From positions 868,001-932,000 of the forward strand of contig CP025323.1 of the NCBI GenBank assembly GCA_004014935.1: a DNA stretch of 64,000 nucleotides, in the 5' to 3' direction. The position numbers were made by a program, and so were the translations under genes. How positions within the stretch are numbered: the stretch's first letter is position 1; every line of letters begins with the position of its first letter. Below are positions 19,633 to 29,145 of the stretch, one piece after another. The notes beneath the pieces were generated by a model. That model saw only the letters and a list, made by a program, of their open reading frames with translations. It ran no database searches and was not told the origin of the DNA. This stretch comes from Saccharomycopsis malanga (lineage: Eukaryota; Ascomycota; Saccharomycetes; Ascoideales; Saccharomycopsidaceae).

Positions 19633-19818
19633 TTATCGGGTGCGATTCTGTCTTATAAATTTAGCTCTTCATCTTCATGAACCTAGAACCATAGAATTAA
19701 GAGCTAAATTATTATTACTAAAACAGATAATAAGAAATGTAACTAAATGCTTTTGAAGCCAAATTCCGAAGCAAACAGAGTCGCCCCCGGCTGTCAATAG
19801 CGATAAATAGTTGTTGAG
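19633..19818. repeat. Direct repeat, right member with ~50-bp insertion
   Basis: Same sequence as 19282-19412 with scattered substitutions and about 50 extra bases (roughly 19710-19760) in the middle. Same orientation as the left copy. See the left member for interpretation. Confidence 0.65.
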
Positions 19819-20494
19819 TAAATTTGCAAATTAATAGTTGTACTTTTAATATACCTATTAATGTTCTAACATATTCAAGAAAACAAGGATATTTATTTTG
19901 GGGATAATATATATTAAGGATATAGATTACTGCAAAAAACCTTTTCATTCCCTTTTTTTTTACCCTTAACTAAGCGTATTCATTGCCTTTATTTGATTAC
20001 TGGCTTCAGATTTTTAGATCTTCCAACAAGATCAGTCAAATAATCGTACTATCAATACCTTAGACTGCAATCACTCAACCGATGTGCTTCAAACTACAGT
20101 AAAACCGTTCCTCCTTTTCAAAAACAAACTTTAATGAATTCAAAAATGCATAAAAAAGTGTAAAATCAATTGATGAACTAATTGACAAGTTCTGCTACCA
20201 TTCTACAACCCCCATTATCTAAATTTTGAAACATTTTTATTGGATATTCGAACAAAGTGTGTATTATACAGCCAAAAATACTTTTACACTAACACACCCC
20301 TTTTCAACATTATTTCCTAATCAACTTGTGATAAAAAGTTTCGTTTCATATCAAACTCTACAGAATAACTATTGAAACACTAAATGTCTACCTACAATAT
20401 GATCAAATTCCAATTAAAAAGAGACCACAGAAAAAGAACTATTATTATTTAAAATTTCATTATGTAAGATAAAACAAACAATACATTAGTGAAA
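19819..20494. other. Intergenic region downstream of RPL2
   Basis: About 0.7 kb, AT-rich, before the RPL2 stop codon. It should hold the RPL2 polyadenylation signals. No gene, tRNA or repeat copy seen. Confidence 0.45.
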
Positions 20495-21637
20495 TTAATC
20501 TTGAGTTTTTTGAGTACCACGCAATAAACCAGTTCTTCTAGCAGCGATAAGACCAGCTTTTTGACCAGCCACAGCACCTCTAGAGATAGTAGAAGCCTTA
20601 CCAATATGTTGATGGTTACCACCACCATGAGGGTGATCAACAGGGTTCATGGCAACACCTCTGGTCTTTGGCCATGAGTTTCTCTTAAGTCTGTATTTGT
20701 GGAATGCTCTACCAGCCTTCAACAATGGCTTGTCAATTCTACCACCACCGGCAACGACACCGATGACACCTCTGGCGTCAGATGGCAAAATCTTCTTAGC
20801 ACCAGATGGCAACTTGACTCTGGTCTTACCTTCGTCCAAGTTGTGGCCAATAACAGTAACGTAGTTACCGGAGGTTCTACCCAAAGCACCTCTGTCACCT
20901 GGCTTTTCTTCAACATTGGAGATGATGGTACCTTCTGGGACAGAAGACAATGGCAAGACGTTACCAATGTTCAAAGAAGCCTTCTTACCAGCGTAGATAA
21001 ATTGACCAGTGTAGATACCTTCGTTAGCAATGAAGGTTTCTTCTCTCAACTTGTACTTGTATGGGTCACGGAAAGCAATTCTGGCCAATGGGGCACCACG
21101 ACCTGGGTCGTGGATGATTTGCTTGACGACACCACGAATGTAACCGTGTCTTTCAGCGTAATCCAAGGTTCTCAACTTGGCAGCACCCTTTCTCAATCTG
21201 GTGTGAGAGGTGAAGATGGAACCAGCACCTTTTCTTTGGTTTCTAATGACTCTACCTATATGATTGTTAGTAAGCTGCTCCATTTATGGATCTTCAGAAT
21301 GGTTGTTCATGATGATGAGAGTAATCTACTGATATTTATGGCTTTTGAGTTTTCTAATTAACTTCTAGGTTCGATATACATCTACTAATTTGTTGAATAA
21401 CATTACTTGTTTGATGATATTTGTATACTGCATGTTGCCGGACTTTCATGATATTTTTTGAAACTTTATATTGATTCTTCGAACGGTGATAATTTTGTTG
21501 CTTTGAGTAACTTTTATCTTGCTTTATCGATAGGTAGTTGCATTGACTTGATAATTAATACATCCAATGACCATTCTACTCGTACTATACCCTCTCCAAT
21601 GACCATTCTAATTGTATTGTACCCATAACATACCCAT
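20495..21637 (-). CDS. RPL2: 60S ribosomal protein L2 (uL2), spliced
   Basis: Two exons on the reverse strand: 21637-21634 (the four bases ATGG) and 21255-20495, total 765 nt and 254 aa, the same length as S. cerevisiae L2. Joining them restores the universal start M-G-R-V-I-R-N. The uL2 signature [20 protein letters not shown] is near the C-terminus. L2 is a core 60S protein needed for subunit association and the peptidyl-transferase centre. The open frame otherwise runs into intron sequence that would give a wrong MEQLTN start. The 4-nt first exon matches my recollection of the S. cerevisiae RPL2 gene structure. Divergent from QCR6 across 517 bp. Confidence 0.96.
21256..21633 (-). other. 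RPL2 spliceosomal intron (378 nt)
   Basis: On the gene strand it begins GTATGT right after ATGG and ends ATATAG. The branch point TACTAAC is at 21272-21266, about 10 nt before the acceptor. It contains a 16-bp direct repeat (21563-21578 and 21595-21610, period 32). I looked for a box C/D snoRNA and did not find a convincing one on the transcribed strand. Confidence 0.93.
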
Positions 21638-21907
21638 TTTTCACTGATTTGGTTTACTTTATCTTCTGGTAGAAACTACTTTCAATGAATCTTGAGGTAA
21701 TATACAACTTGAGAGAAAAAAAATCGGTATTAACCAGAGGTGAAAATTTACTGCGAGGTTGTGCAGCCCGCGGCCACACCGTATGTATTGGTAACTTTTT
21801 TTTTCGAATGAATGGTGAAATTTCACAGTCACTAAGGAAGGCCAACTGTTTCGGGAAATATTCAAAATCACGCTCCTGGCATGTGCTACAGAAAAGGGCA
21901 ATTACGT

Positions 21908-21914
21908 GCCCTAA
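21908..21914 (-). promoter_or_regulatory. Possible Tbf1 site (TTAGGGC) in the RPL2/QCR6 promoter
   Basis: Reverse strand reads CTTAGGGCACGT, containing TTAGGGC, about 270 bp before the RPL2 ATG. In Candida-type yeasts ribosomal-protein genes are known to use Tbf1 and Cbf1 rather than Rap1. Motif match only. Confidence 0.4.
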
Positions 21915-21967
21915 GATCCACTGATTTGGTTCATTAAAGTTGAAAAATCATGTGATCAAACCATTAG

Positions 21968-21972
21968 CCAAT
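21968..21972 (+). promoter_or_regulatory. CCAAT box upstream of QCR6
   Basis: AGCCAATTG about 185 bp before the QCR6 ATG. CCAAT is the site of the Hap2/3/5 complex, which drives respiratory-chain genes in yeasts, so it fits the neighbour. Motif evidence only. Confidence 0.4.
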
Positions 21973-22154
21973 TGAATTTATGATGATTACAACGAGGAAA
22001 AACTAGAGATACTGTGGGAGAAAATAGGGTGGGAAAAAAAACTTATCATATATACACTTAGTAGCGCAACACCACGGTAGATTGAGATTCACAATCACGA
22101 AATCATCCATTTGAACATAATCAATATCAACAACATTATCAGTTGAATTCGAAA

Positions 22155-22655
22155 ATGTCTCTTTTCCAGGAATTATTGTCTTCTGTTCTTCCAACCGTGT
22201 CTTACGCTGACTCTGAGGTACGTAATTTGTCTTGTATGACGTTTAAGTAATATTTCAATGTAAAATATATTGTTTGGGTCTCTATACTAACAATGCTTTA
22301 GGAGGAAGAAGTTTCTGAACAATCCTCAGGAGAATCCGAGGAAAGCGCCGAAGAAACCGCTGAAGAAGGTTCTGAAGATGAAGAAGACGAAGAAGAAGAT
22401 GAAGACGAGGATGACGAAGACGAAGACGAAGTTGCAGACCAATTGGACCAATTGAGAGAGGAATGTTCAAAGACTTCTGATTGTGCTAAATACGTCCATC
22501 ACTATCAAGAATGTGTTGAAAGAGTTACCAAAGAGCAAGAGGAAGAAGGTTACGCTGAGAAAGACTACAAGGAGGACTGTATTGAGGAATTTTTCCACTT
22601 GCAACATTGCATCAACGACTGTGCTGCTCCAAGATTGTTTTACAAGTTGAAGTAA
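22155..22655 (+). CDS. QCR6: Cytochrome bc1 complex subunit 6 (acidic hinge protein), spliced
   Basis: Exon 1 is 22155-22217 (21 codons, MSLFQELLSSVLPTVSYADS-E). The intron is 22218-22301 (84 nt: donor GTACGT, branch TACTAAC at 22285-22291, acceptor TTTAG). Exon 2 is 22302-22655. Product 138 aa, near the S. cerevisiae size. After exon 1 there is a long Glu/Asp tract (about residues 22-67), then the conserved Cys-containing hinge fold: LREECSKTSDCAKYVHHYQEC, FFHLQHCINDC and the C-terminal APRLFYKLK. Hinge protein of ubiquinol-cytochrome c reductase on the intermembrane-space side, assisting cytochrome c1. A track starting at internal Met 71 would miss half the protein. Confidence 0.94.
22218..22301 (+). 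other. QCR6 spliceosomal intron (84 nt)
   Basis: GTACGT donor (a variant of GTATGT), TACTAAC branch point about 10 nt before the AG. Phase 0 between Glu codons. Removal joins two frames that both match QCR6. Confidence 0.92.
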
Positions 22656-23613
22656 GCCACTTGTCCACAGTAATCAATCATATCATGTCCAAATACATCA
22701 TATCGCATTTCTATGACTTGTTTAAAGAATATTCATAAAAAAAATATTAAATTCAAAAGTTCCCAACAACCATAGCATAATGCAAATTTCACAGATCTGT
22801 GCAGCTATTTTGACATTTATACAATTTAGTTGTCACATCACCAATATTCATTTTTTTAAGCGAGCTACGATACAAAACTATCTTGTTTGCCTTTTTCTTT
22901 TATTTTTATCATTTTTATCTTGTTCCTAAGCGTTTCTGTACTTTTATAAAAGCAACCAAACGAAGATCCATCCCCACTCGTCATTCTTATTAATAAAAAT
23001 TCGTTCCATTGTCCAGAACCAGTAGTGTTTTTTGCAACCCTATAGTTTACAAAAGCATGGTAATTATTTACATTTTATTATTTGCAAAAACACATCAAAG
23101 CCTGGTAACAAATATTACAATATAGTACTATAATACAGTAGTACTGATACCTATCAAGTCCCTTGCTGCCCCTCGCATATGATTATGACAGAATCATAAT
23201 ATGATTCACGTGACCTTTAGTAGAACATTCTGCAGAGTTCCATGCAAGTGTCTCGTGACCCAGACGGTGGTGTTCTTGAAAAATTGGAAGGTTGCCATTT
23301 TCCGGTGTGCGTTGAATGATGGAAAAACAGTGTTGTCCACCTCATCAAAACAATTGGTAATTTGTTGCTAAATTGAGTGAAATACATAATCTTTTTGTTT
23401 GGTAACTTCAATTGCCACAATAATAGCAAATACAAGCAAAAGCAGCCTTACTTGGATAGTTTAAGTGCCTTTACTGTCCAAAATATCTTGGTCTGAATAA
23501 TACATTAGCTAAGCGGGTATACTGATATTTGAATCTGTCAACAGCCAATAACCGAAGATTCAAGTTATTTCTTTAAATCGATCAATTGTGTAATAATATA
23601 ATATCATACCATA
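22656..23613. other. Intergenic region QCR6 to RRM gene, with CACGTG at 23207-23212
   Basis: About 0.96 kb, AT-rich. A CACGTG E-box (context TTCACGTGACC) lies about 400 bp upstream of the RRM gene, just after a short imperfect inverted ATTATGA/TCATAAT pair. No open frame of note, no tRNA. Confidence 0.4.
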
Positions 23614-24555
23614 ATGAGTGAAACCGAGACTAAGCCACAAGTTGCTGAAATTAGCAGCAACTATGTTAGCAATGAAAACATCAATTTGGAAACCAGATTG
23701 TATATTGGTAATGTTGAATTTAAGGCTACTGAAGAAGAATTGCGTGATTACTTCAAGGGCTTTGAAATTGAACAAGTGGATATTCCAAAAAAGAATCTCC
23801 GTGGACGTAAATACGCATTGGGTTTTGCCTTCATCAACTTGGCTTCTGCTGATGACATTGACAAGTTCATTGACAAGTACAATGGTACAAGCTTTAAAGA
23901 AAGGGTTATAACTGTGAAGAAGGCTACCCCACCAACCAAGGAAGGCGAGGGCGAAACCAAGGCTGCTAAAACTGCTTCGAAGAAGAAGACTGCTAAGAAA
24001 ACCAAGGCTACTACTAAATCCTCTGAGAGCGAAGGAAGCGAAAGTGCTGAAGATTCTGCAAAGGATGCTGATGCCACTCTTGCGGCTCCAGCTACTGCTA
24101 AAAAGGCTACCAAGGCAAAGAAGACTGCTAAACCAAAGGTTGCTCCAAAACCAAAGGTTCCATTGTCTGAAGGCACTACCTCTAAGACCACTGTTTACAT
24201 AACAAACGTAGACTTCAAGTTGAACACCAAACAATTGTCTGACTACTTGAAGACCGAAACCAAGTACGATCCAGTCTGGGTCCACGTTCCAACTCAAAGA
24301 TTGCCAGGCTACTTGGTCAAGGTTTTGAAGAAGAAGAACGTTCCTATCAGATACAAGTCCAGAGGTTTTGCTTTCATCAAATTCAACACTGAGGAAGAAC
24401 AAAAAGAATTTATCAAGGACTTTGATGGAAAGGTTATTAATGACAGAGAAATCTCCGTCAAGGCTGCTATTGACTTGCCAAACCAAGAAGAGTTTGAAAA
24501 GTCTGAAAGCGCTGAGACTGAAGAGAAAGAAGAAGAAGCTGAAGAATCCAAATAG
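23614..24555 (+). CDS. Two-RRM RNA-binding protein (Sbp1/Rnp1-like)
   Basis: 313 aa. RRM1 spans about 28-105: RNP2 is RLYIGNV and RNP1 is ALGFAFINL. RRM2 spans about 191-283: RNP2 is TVYITNV and RNP1 is SRGFAFIKF. They are joined by a Lys/Ala/Thr/Pro-rich linker (about 106-185) that resembles linker-histone tails; the C-terminus is Glu-rich. Architecture resembles yeast Sbp1/Rnp1, which bind mRNA and repress translation, but the linker lacks the Sbp1 RGG box, so orthology is uncertain. Strong codon bias (AAG, GCT, ACC) suggests high expression. ATG at 23614. The long antisense frame opposite it is a codon-bias shadow. Confidence 0.8.
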   Translation: MSETETKPQVAEISSNYVSNENINLETRLYIGNVEFKATEEELRDYFKGFEIEQVDIPKKNLRGRKYALGFAFINLASADDIDKFIDKYNGTSFKERVITVKKATPPTKEGEGETKAAKTASKKKTAKKTKATTKSSESEGSESAEDSAKDADATLAAPATAKKATKAKKTAKPKVAPKPKVPLSEGTTSKTTVYITNVDFKLNTKQLSDYLKTETKYDPVWVHVPTQRLPGYLVKVLKKKNVPIRYKSRGFAFIKFNTEEEQKEFIKDFDGKVINDREISVKAAIDLPNQEEFEKSESAETEEKEEEAEESK

Positions 24556-24704
24556 GCGTTGTTATGAAAATGTCCCTCAGACGTCTTGAAGTGAAATATG
24601 TTTTGAATAGGGCTATATATTGCATTTTTCCAGTATTGTAGGTAAAAAATGTATGCTAAATTTTGCAAATTATTGTTAGATGATTGTAGACTGTATTTAA
24701 TAAT

Positions 24705-25048
24705 AATATCTTATATTTCTAATCCATCCCAATATCTTATATTTCTAATCCATTCTAGATGTCACTTTCGTATATACGCGCTATGTCTAAAGGGCTTTGG
24801 TAAAACCGAGTGGGGCCAACCCAGCGGGGAAAATTTAATAATGTCCTGTTATTCATAATCGATTCCCCCAATTGGGCGATCTTTCGTCTAGGTTGTGTTC
24901 CAGACAGTTGCACTTGCCTATGAATTCACGTTGAGCATCGTAAAAGCATCGAGTAAAAATTGTTCGTGTTGGGAATCGAACCCGTGTGCCGCTTAGGCCT
25001 TTTTGCTCTGAGAGTATTAACCACTGAGCCATCCTGCCCAGTGGCTTA
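24705..25048 (-). mobile_element. SINE-like repeat, copy C (nearly full length, best tRNA-like head)
   Basis: Reverse strand. The head (about 25048-24956) has an A-box-like TGGCTCAGTGGTTAA and a perfect B-box GGGTTCGATTCC about 35 nt apart. Next comes the family body (GATGCTCAACGTG, GGCAAGTGCAACTGTCTGGAACAC, CTTTAGACATAGCGCG). The 3' tail carries a 26-bp tandem duplication: 24705-24727 is repeated at 24731-24753. Five Ts follow the B-box closely, which could act as a Pol III terminator. It starts about 150 bp past the RRM gene stop. No clear target-site duplication seen. Confidence 0.75.
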
Positions 25049-25227
25049 GAGAGTACTTTATTATATTTATAAGAAAATTTATCAAGAATCATTTTTTTGT
25101 TTTACTGAGAATTGGATTGTTTTACAGCATATCATCATATAAATGGCACAATTAGATATTGAAAATCAATCTTGTTATTACACATTGAACTAGTTGAACT
25201 TTATTAAATCAATTTATATATATGTAT

Positions 25228-25395
25228 CACTGGCCGTTGGGCCGGATGGCTCAGTAGCTACTGCTCTCGGAGAAGAGAAAAAACACCTAACCCAAACACC
25301 TGATTGGGTTTCCCCCACTTGGTCTTACCAAGTCCCTTTGGAAATAGCACATATTTACGAAACTGATACTTACTGGGCTCGAAATGTGAGATATT
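25228..25395 (+). mobile_element. SINE-like repeat, copy D (internal deletion)
   Basis: Plus strand. It keeps the head start GGCCGGATGGCTCAGTAGCTA and CTCTCGGAGAAGAG, then jumps to the 3' body at TCTTACCAAGTCCCTTTGG and ends CTGGGCTCGAAATGTG. The B-box and central body are missing, about 140 bp deleted relative to copy F. Lies 180 bp from copy C, in opposite orientation. Confidence 0.7.
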
Positions 25396-25598
25396 GTTAT
25401 TATTATTGTCCACAACAATACTGATCTCATAGACAAATAAACTCAAGGCGTAGTATCTTTCGTAGATTATCCGTTAGCCCTTTCACTTTTCAAAATTTAT
25501 GCTTAGCAAATAAGGGGTATTTGCCAAAATATACTCTTAAAAAGTTAAGATATTCTCTCTTTTTATTAGAAATATGCCTATATGCAATGCCTTGCTAT

Positions 25599-25735
25599 TG
25601 CCGAGTGGCCAAGTTGGTTAGGATATGCGCCACACGAAATAGTGCAGAATCGTACAGAATCGTGCAGAAAAACAAGTGTGGCGTTCCTCACTTGGGGTTT
25701 TGGTACTCGATTCGCGCTCTCGTCGTTTTGGAGTA
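25599..25735 (+). pseudogene. tRNA-like relic (possible decayed tRNA-Ser)
   Basis: Contains GCCGAGTGG and GGCCAAGTTGGTTAGG, both like tRNA D-arm/A-box sequences, then a GCCACAC...GTGTGGC 7-bp stem around CGAAAT, and later CTCGATTCGCG, a weak B-box. CGA followed by A in the loop would suggest an intron-bearing Ser(CGA) origin. But the acceptor stem does not pair and the T-arm is poor, and an 11-bp repeat (CAGAATCGT...) sits in the loop. Most likely a pseudo-tRNA or tRNA-derived fragment; low confidence. Confidence 0.25.
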
Positions 25736-26667
25736 ATTATCAAACATTTTATTGAATTAAATCAGTGCTATTCAAGCTATTTTGAATTGAAAAATTATAA
25801 AATAAAATTATAGATTTTTTTCCTATCTTATGGTACTATGTGTAATGAGAAATATTAGATTTTCACTTAAATATTTAATATAACGGAAAAATGTCATTTT
25901 TGACAAAAAGTTGATTTTTTCAAGGCATATTCTAGAGTTTTCACAGCAAACTAAATTATACAAAAGTTATATTTCCATACTTTATGAAATTTAGAGTTTC
26001 ATACCGTGTACTTTGTTGTGAGATCCACCTTTTGTAAATTATTTAATAGTGAGACAGTTTTGTTTTGCCGAAAATCACACATTTTCTGTTAACAATTGTG
26101 TTTCTCACCCCTCAGGAAGACTTCTTTAATTTTTTTTGACATTATTCCGTAGTATTTGGCTGTCTTCAGTTTTATTTATGCTTTTTTCAGGATTTAAGTG
26201 AGGTTTTATTCCAAAGAAGCACGCATCTCAAGAGCTAGAAAAGGTATGGTTTAATATGGGTTCTCAGACGAACTTATAAGTGATAATGATCATTATTTAT
26301 TGTTAAACTAGCTTATTTTATTTTTCTGTCTATTTGGAATATTTTATGAGGCTCGGTAAAACGTAATGAGGTTCATACCTCACCGTATGGGAGTCCGTTT
26401 TGAAAAGACTTTTAATACTATTCAACTTAAAGTTGCAAATGGTTTAATGTTACTCTGGCTTTATTTTTTGTTTTTTTGCTATTCTAGTTTCTGATTTGCA
26501 TCATTACATTATCATGCAGCTTGTATATTAACAACAAATTGGTGATAAACTTTGGCTATTTTTGCCAAAAATTATAAGGCAAGTTTTAGCTTTTAATACA
26601 ACGATATGTCAATTGTATCGAAAGAATTTAATTTTTGAAAGCTTAGATTATTATTATTATTATATCA
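25736..26667. other. Gene-free AT-rich stretch
   Basis: About 0.9 kb of T/A-rich DNA with no open frame of protein-like composition. It ends in a short TTA microsatellite just before copy E. No other feature seen. Confidence 0.45.
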
Positions 26668-26863
26668 TGTTCTCAGGCAGATGAGCTCTCGGACAAGAAA
26701 AAAAGACCTAACGGGCACACGGGTTTGATTCCCAACACGAACACTTTTCACTCGATACTTTTACAATGCTGAACTTTACTTCACAGGCAAGTCCAATTGT
26801 CTAAAACACATCCTAAACCAAAGTCTAGTGCTTACTTTCCAACCAATTGGGTGAGTCGATCAT
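26668..26863 (+). mobile_element. SINE-like repeat, copy E (3' part missing)
   Basis: Plus strand. Degraded A-box, then CTCTCGGACAAGAAAAAAAGACC, a B-box-like GGGTTTGATTCCC, ACACGAACACTTTT, GGCAAGTCCAATTGTCT, and AGTCTAGTGCTTACTTTCC. Similarity stops near the middle of the element (ATTGGGTGAGTCGATCATTATTA); the common 3' end is absent. Such 3' loss is not what 5'-truncating retrotransposition gives, so later deletion is likely. Confidence 0.65.
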
Positions 26864-27360
26864 TATTATACTTATACACATTAAATCAAACAATGTCAAC
26901 TTACACCTACTAAAACTCACTAATTCAAGCAAACCGCAACCTATTGGCAAATATTCAACCTTTTAGTTTCCCCTAACTACACACAATTCCTACCAACAAA
27001 CCATAATAACAGGTATTTCTCCTGTTTCTCAAGGCTTCATGTTGGGGATAAGCGGCCAAGGCATCAAACCGCGACGGACGCCTTAAGAACGAGTCGGGAA
27101 AGACGAAAATATGGCCAGAAAAAGGGTAGAAACCAGCTTTCCAGATGCATGGTAGCCGTACTGAAGCTTGACATTGAGTTGACTACGAGCTGTAAAAATA
27201 TTGGGAAACTGGTCTTATTTGGGGCTATTAGCATCTGCAGTGCTAAGGTTGAATTTGAATGGCTATACAGATAGGATATTGGCAAGAAAGTCTGAATAGC
27301 AGTCCGTTTTGAAAGCGTTGACGCGCTGATAACAGTATATATTCCAGCTAGACAACAAAC

Positions 27361-29145
27361 ATGTCGACAATATTTTCCAAAACAAGCAATGGTGGGGACT
27401 TGAAATCAAGACAAAAGAGGGCCAGCACGACCCCGGCAAACGGCGTCCACATGTATGGATCAGACCGAAACGTGGCTGCCGACCGAATCTGGAACACGGA
27501 AGAAACATTGAACAATTTCAACAAAAGTGGCGATCTTCCGCCCATATTATCGCCAACACTACCGTCCTGGGCCAGTAAGGCTCTGCAGCACCTCAATAGC
27601 AAGCGAAAGAGCGCGCAGCCGAGTGAGAACAATAGCAGGAGCCGAAGTAATGTAGACAACGACGACGACGAAAACTACGACATTCCAAAGCTCATGTTGT
27701 CTCCGACCCTTCCAGGGATCTTTGACAAATACAACGGCAACAAGAGCCCACCAGAGCTTGATTATGCTGACCAGATGCGTCTCGATGGAAACTTTGAAAA
27801 GAAACAGAAAATTGGACCTCATTATTATATTGTAAGGCATGAAAATGGCACCAAAAGCTTCAGGTTGTGTTTATTTATGCGTCCACGGCTTTTAAGACAA
27901 GTCAAGAAATCACCTGTTGGCAATGTAGCCAAACCTCCTAAACTAGCTCCAGCAGCTCCGATAACTACTATGAAAAACAGAAAAAATGTTGATGAGTTTT
28001 ATTCTGATTCTGACGATTCTGACCATAAACCTGCTAAAAAGTCGTCTCCCGCTGTCCGGGAAATAGGAAAACCCGATGTAGACACCAAATCCAAAGCCAA
28101 AGATATTCGTAAAGAACGTGTGTTGCCAAAAGGGCCTAAAGATCTTAAGGAAAGAGAAAGAGAAAGAGAAAGACAACGTATCAAAGAAAAAGAACGTGCC
28201 AAAATCCCACCAAAGCCTACGCCTCGCCCTACCTTTTCTACTCTGCCAGAACAGCTGCTTAGTACTAAAATCAAGGCTGCTCTACTGGCTAGAAAGAAGA
28301 CGTTCAGTGATTTGGCTACCCAGAAGAAACATGAGGCCGACAAAATAGCTAAAGACCCTAATCTCAAGAATTCCCGGCTTTTAATCATCACCACCATTGA
28401 TTCGATTCTTTTGTTCATGGCAGCGTTCATCTATGATGACAAAATGCGCACTGTGGAACGACTTGTTCCCAATGAACGTCAGTGGCTGAGTTTGATCCCA
28501 TATCTTTCTCAGATCATTTTCAAGTTGGAAGCACATAAATCTGATGTCAGCCTAATGCTAGGGCTTTGTTACCAACTACGAGCCGCTGTCAAACATCATA
28601 TAAAAATTGTGTTTCTAAAAAGAACCAACAATTACGTCAAGCGGAAGCAAACCATTGAAACTTCCACTGACCGCATAGAAGAAGACGAGGTGGAGTTGAA
28701 AGAAATTAACCATAAGTTACTTAACCAATATTATCCAAAACTTCAAAAGATGAATGATGAATTGGAATTGGATTTCTTGAAAGGTGAAAAGTTTCTTTCA
28801 ATGAACAAACTAGACATCTTTCTTCACAAGACTTATTCCTTGAATAACAAGTTCCAAAACAGCTATTTCAATGCCCATGGAAGTGGCGGTAATGGCGACA
28901 AATCCATGATTGAATACTTCGATAGCAGAAATGATTCAAACTTCAGGGACTTGCTAGATTCCAAGGGAAATAACAGCAATGTCCATTCTCTTCTAGAAAA
29001 AGTAGATAAGGAAAGAATTTCTGAAAAATCATTTTATTTGCCATTCAATCCCTTTTTGGACCCTCAACAAGTCGTCTCCTACGGTTATCTGGTGACAAAA
29101 GAATGGGCCGACAAATACAATGTCAACTATGAATGGAGGGCATAA
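27361..29145 (+). CDS. Unrecognised nuclear-type protein with two SPTLP motifs
   Basis: 594 aa, ATG at 27361. The N-terminal part has two copies of a short motif, DLPPILSPTLPSW (about 58-70) and LMLSPTLPGIF (about 116-126). Residues about 190-330 are Lys/Arg/Glu-rich and low complexity, with an RERERERER run (about 266-274). The C-terminal region (about 338-560) is helical: RLLIITTIDSILLFMAAFIYDD, YLSQIIFKLEAH, LGLCYQLRAAVKHH. The layout (motif-rich disordered N-terminus plus C-terminal helical domain) resembles AFF4/Ebp1-type elongation-complex scaffolds, but that is a guess. I do not recognise the family with certainty. Confidence 0.75.
   Translation: MSTIFSKTSNGGDLKSRQKRASTTPANGVHMYGSDRNVAADRIWNTEETLNNFNKSGDLPPILSPTLPSWASKALQHLNSKRKSAQPSENNSRSRSNVDNDDDENYDIPKLMLSPTLPGIFDKYNGNKSPPELDYADQMRLDGNFEKKQKIGPHYYIVRHENGTKSFRLCLFMRPRLLRQVKKSPVGNVAKPPKLAPAAPITTMKNRKNVDEFYSDSDDSDHKPAKKSSPAVREIGKPDVDTKSKAKDIRKERVLPKGPKDLKERERERERQRIKEKERAKIPPKPTPRPTFSTLPEQLLSTKIKAALLARKKTFSDLATQKKHEADKIAKDPNLKNSRLLIITTIDSILLFMAAFIYDDKMRTVERLVPNERQWLSLIPYLSQIIFKLEAHKSDVSLMLGLCYQLRAAVKHHIKIVFLKRTNNYVKRKQTIETSTDRIEEDEVELKEINHKLLNQYYPKLQKMNDELELDFLKGEKFLSMNKLDIFLHKTYSLNNKFQNSYFNAHGSGGNGDKSMIEYFDSRNDSNFRDLLDSKGNNSNVHSLLEKVDKERISEKSFYLPFNPFLDPQQVVSYGYLVTKEWADKYNVNYEWRA

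Noticed and set aside
20699-21361. 220-codon open frame antisense to RPL2
   Set aside because: Codon-bias shadow of a highly expressed ribosomal protein gene; crosses the RPL2 intron.
21256-21633. Intronic box C/D snoRNA in RPL2
   Set aside because: ATGATGA and CTGA occur close together but on the strand opposite to transcription and too close for a C/D snoRNA.
21685-21924. Small open frames on both strands in the RPL2/QCR6 promoter
   Set aside because: They overlap candidate regulatory sites and lack protein-like sequence.
23560-24486. 308-codon open frame antisense to the two-RRM gene
   Set aside because: It is produced by the strong codon bias of the sense gene (AAG/GAA read backwards as CTT/TTC) and has a hydrophobic, Phe/Ser/Leu-only composition.
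25228-25395. Calling the repeat heads functional tRNA genes
   Set aside because: A- and B-box sequences are present in the family, but no copy folds into a cloverleaf with paired acceptor stem.
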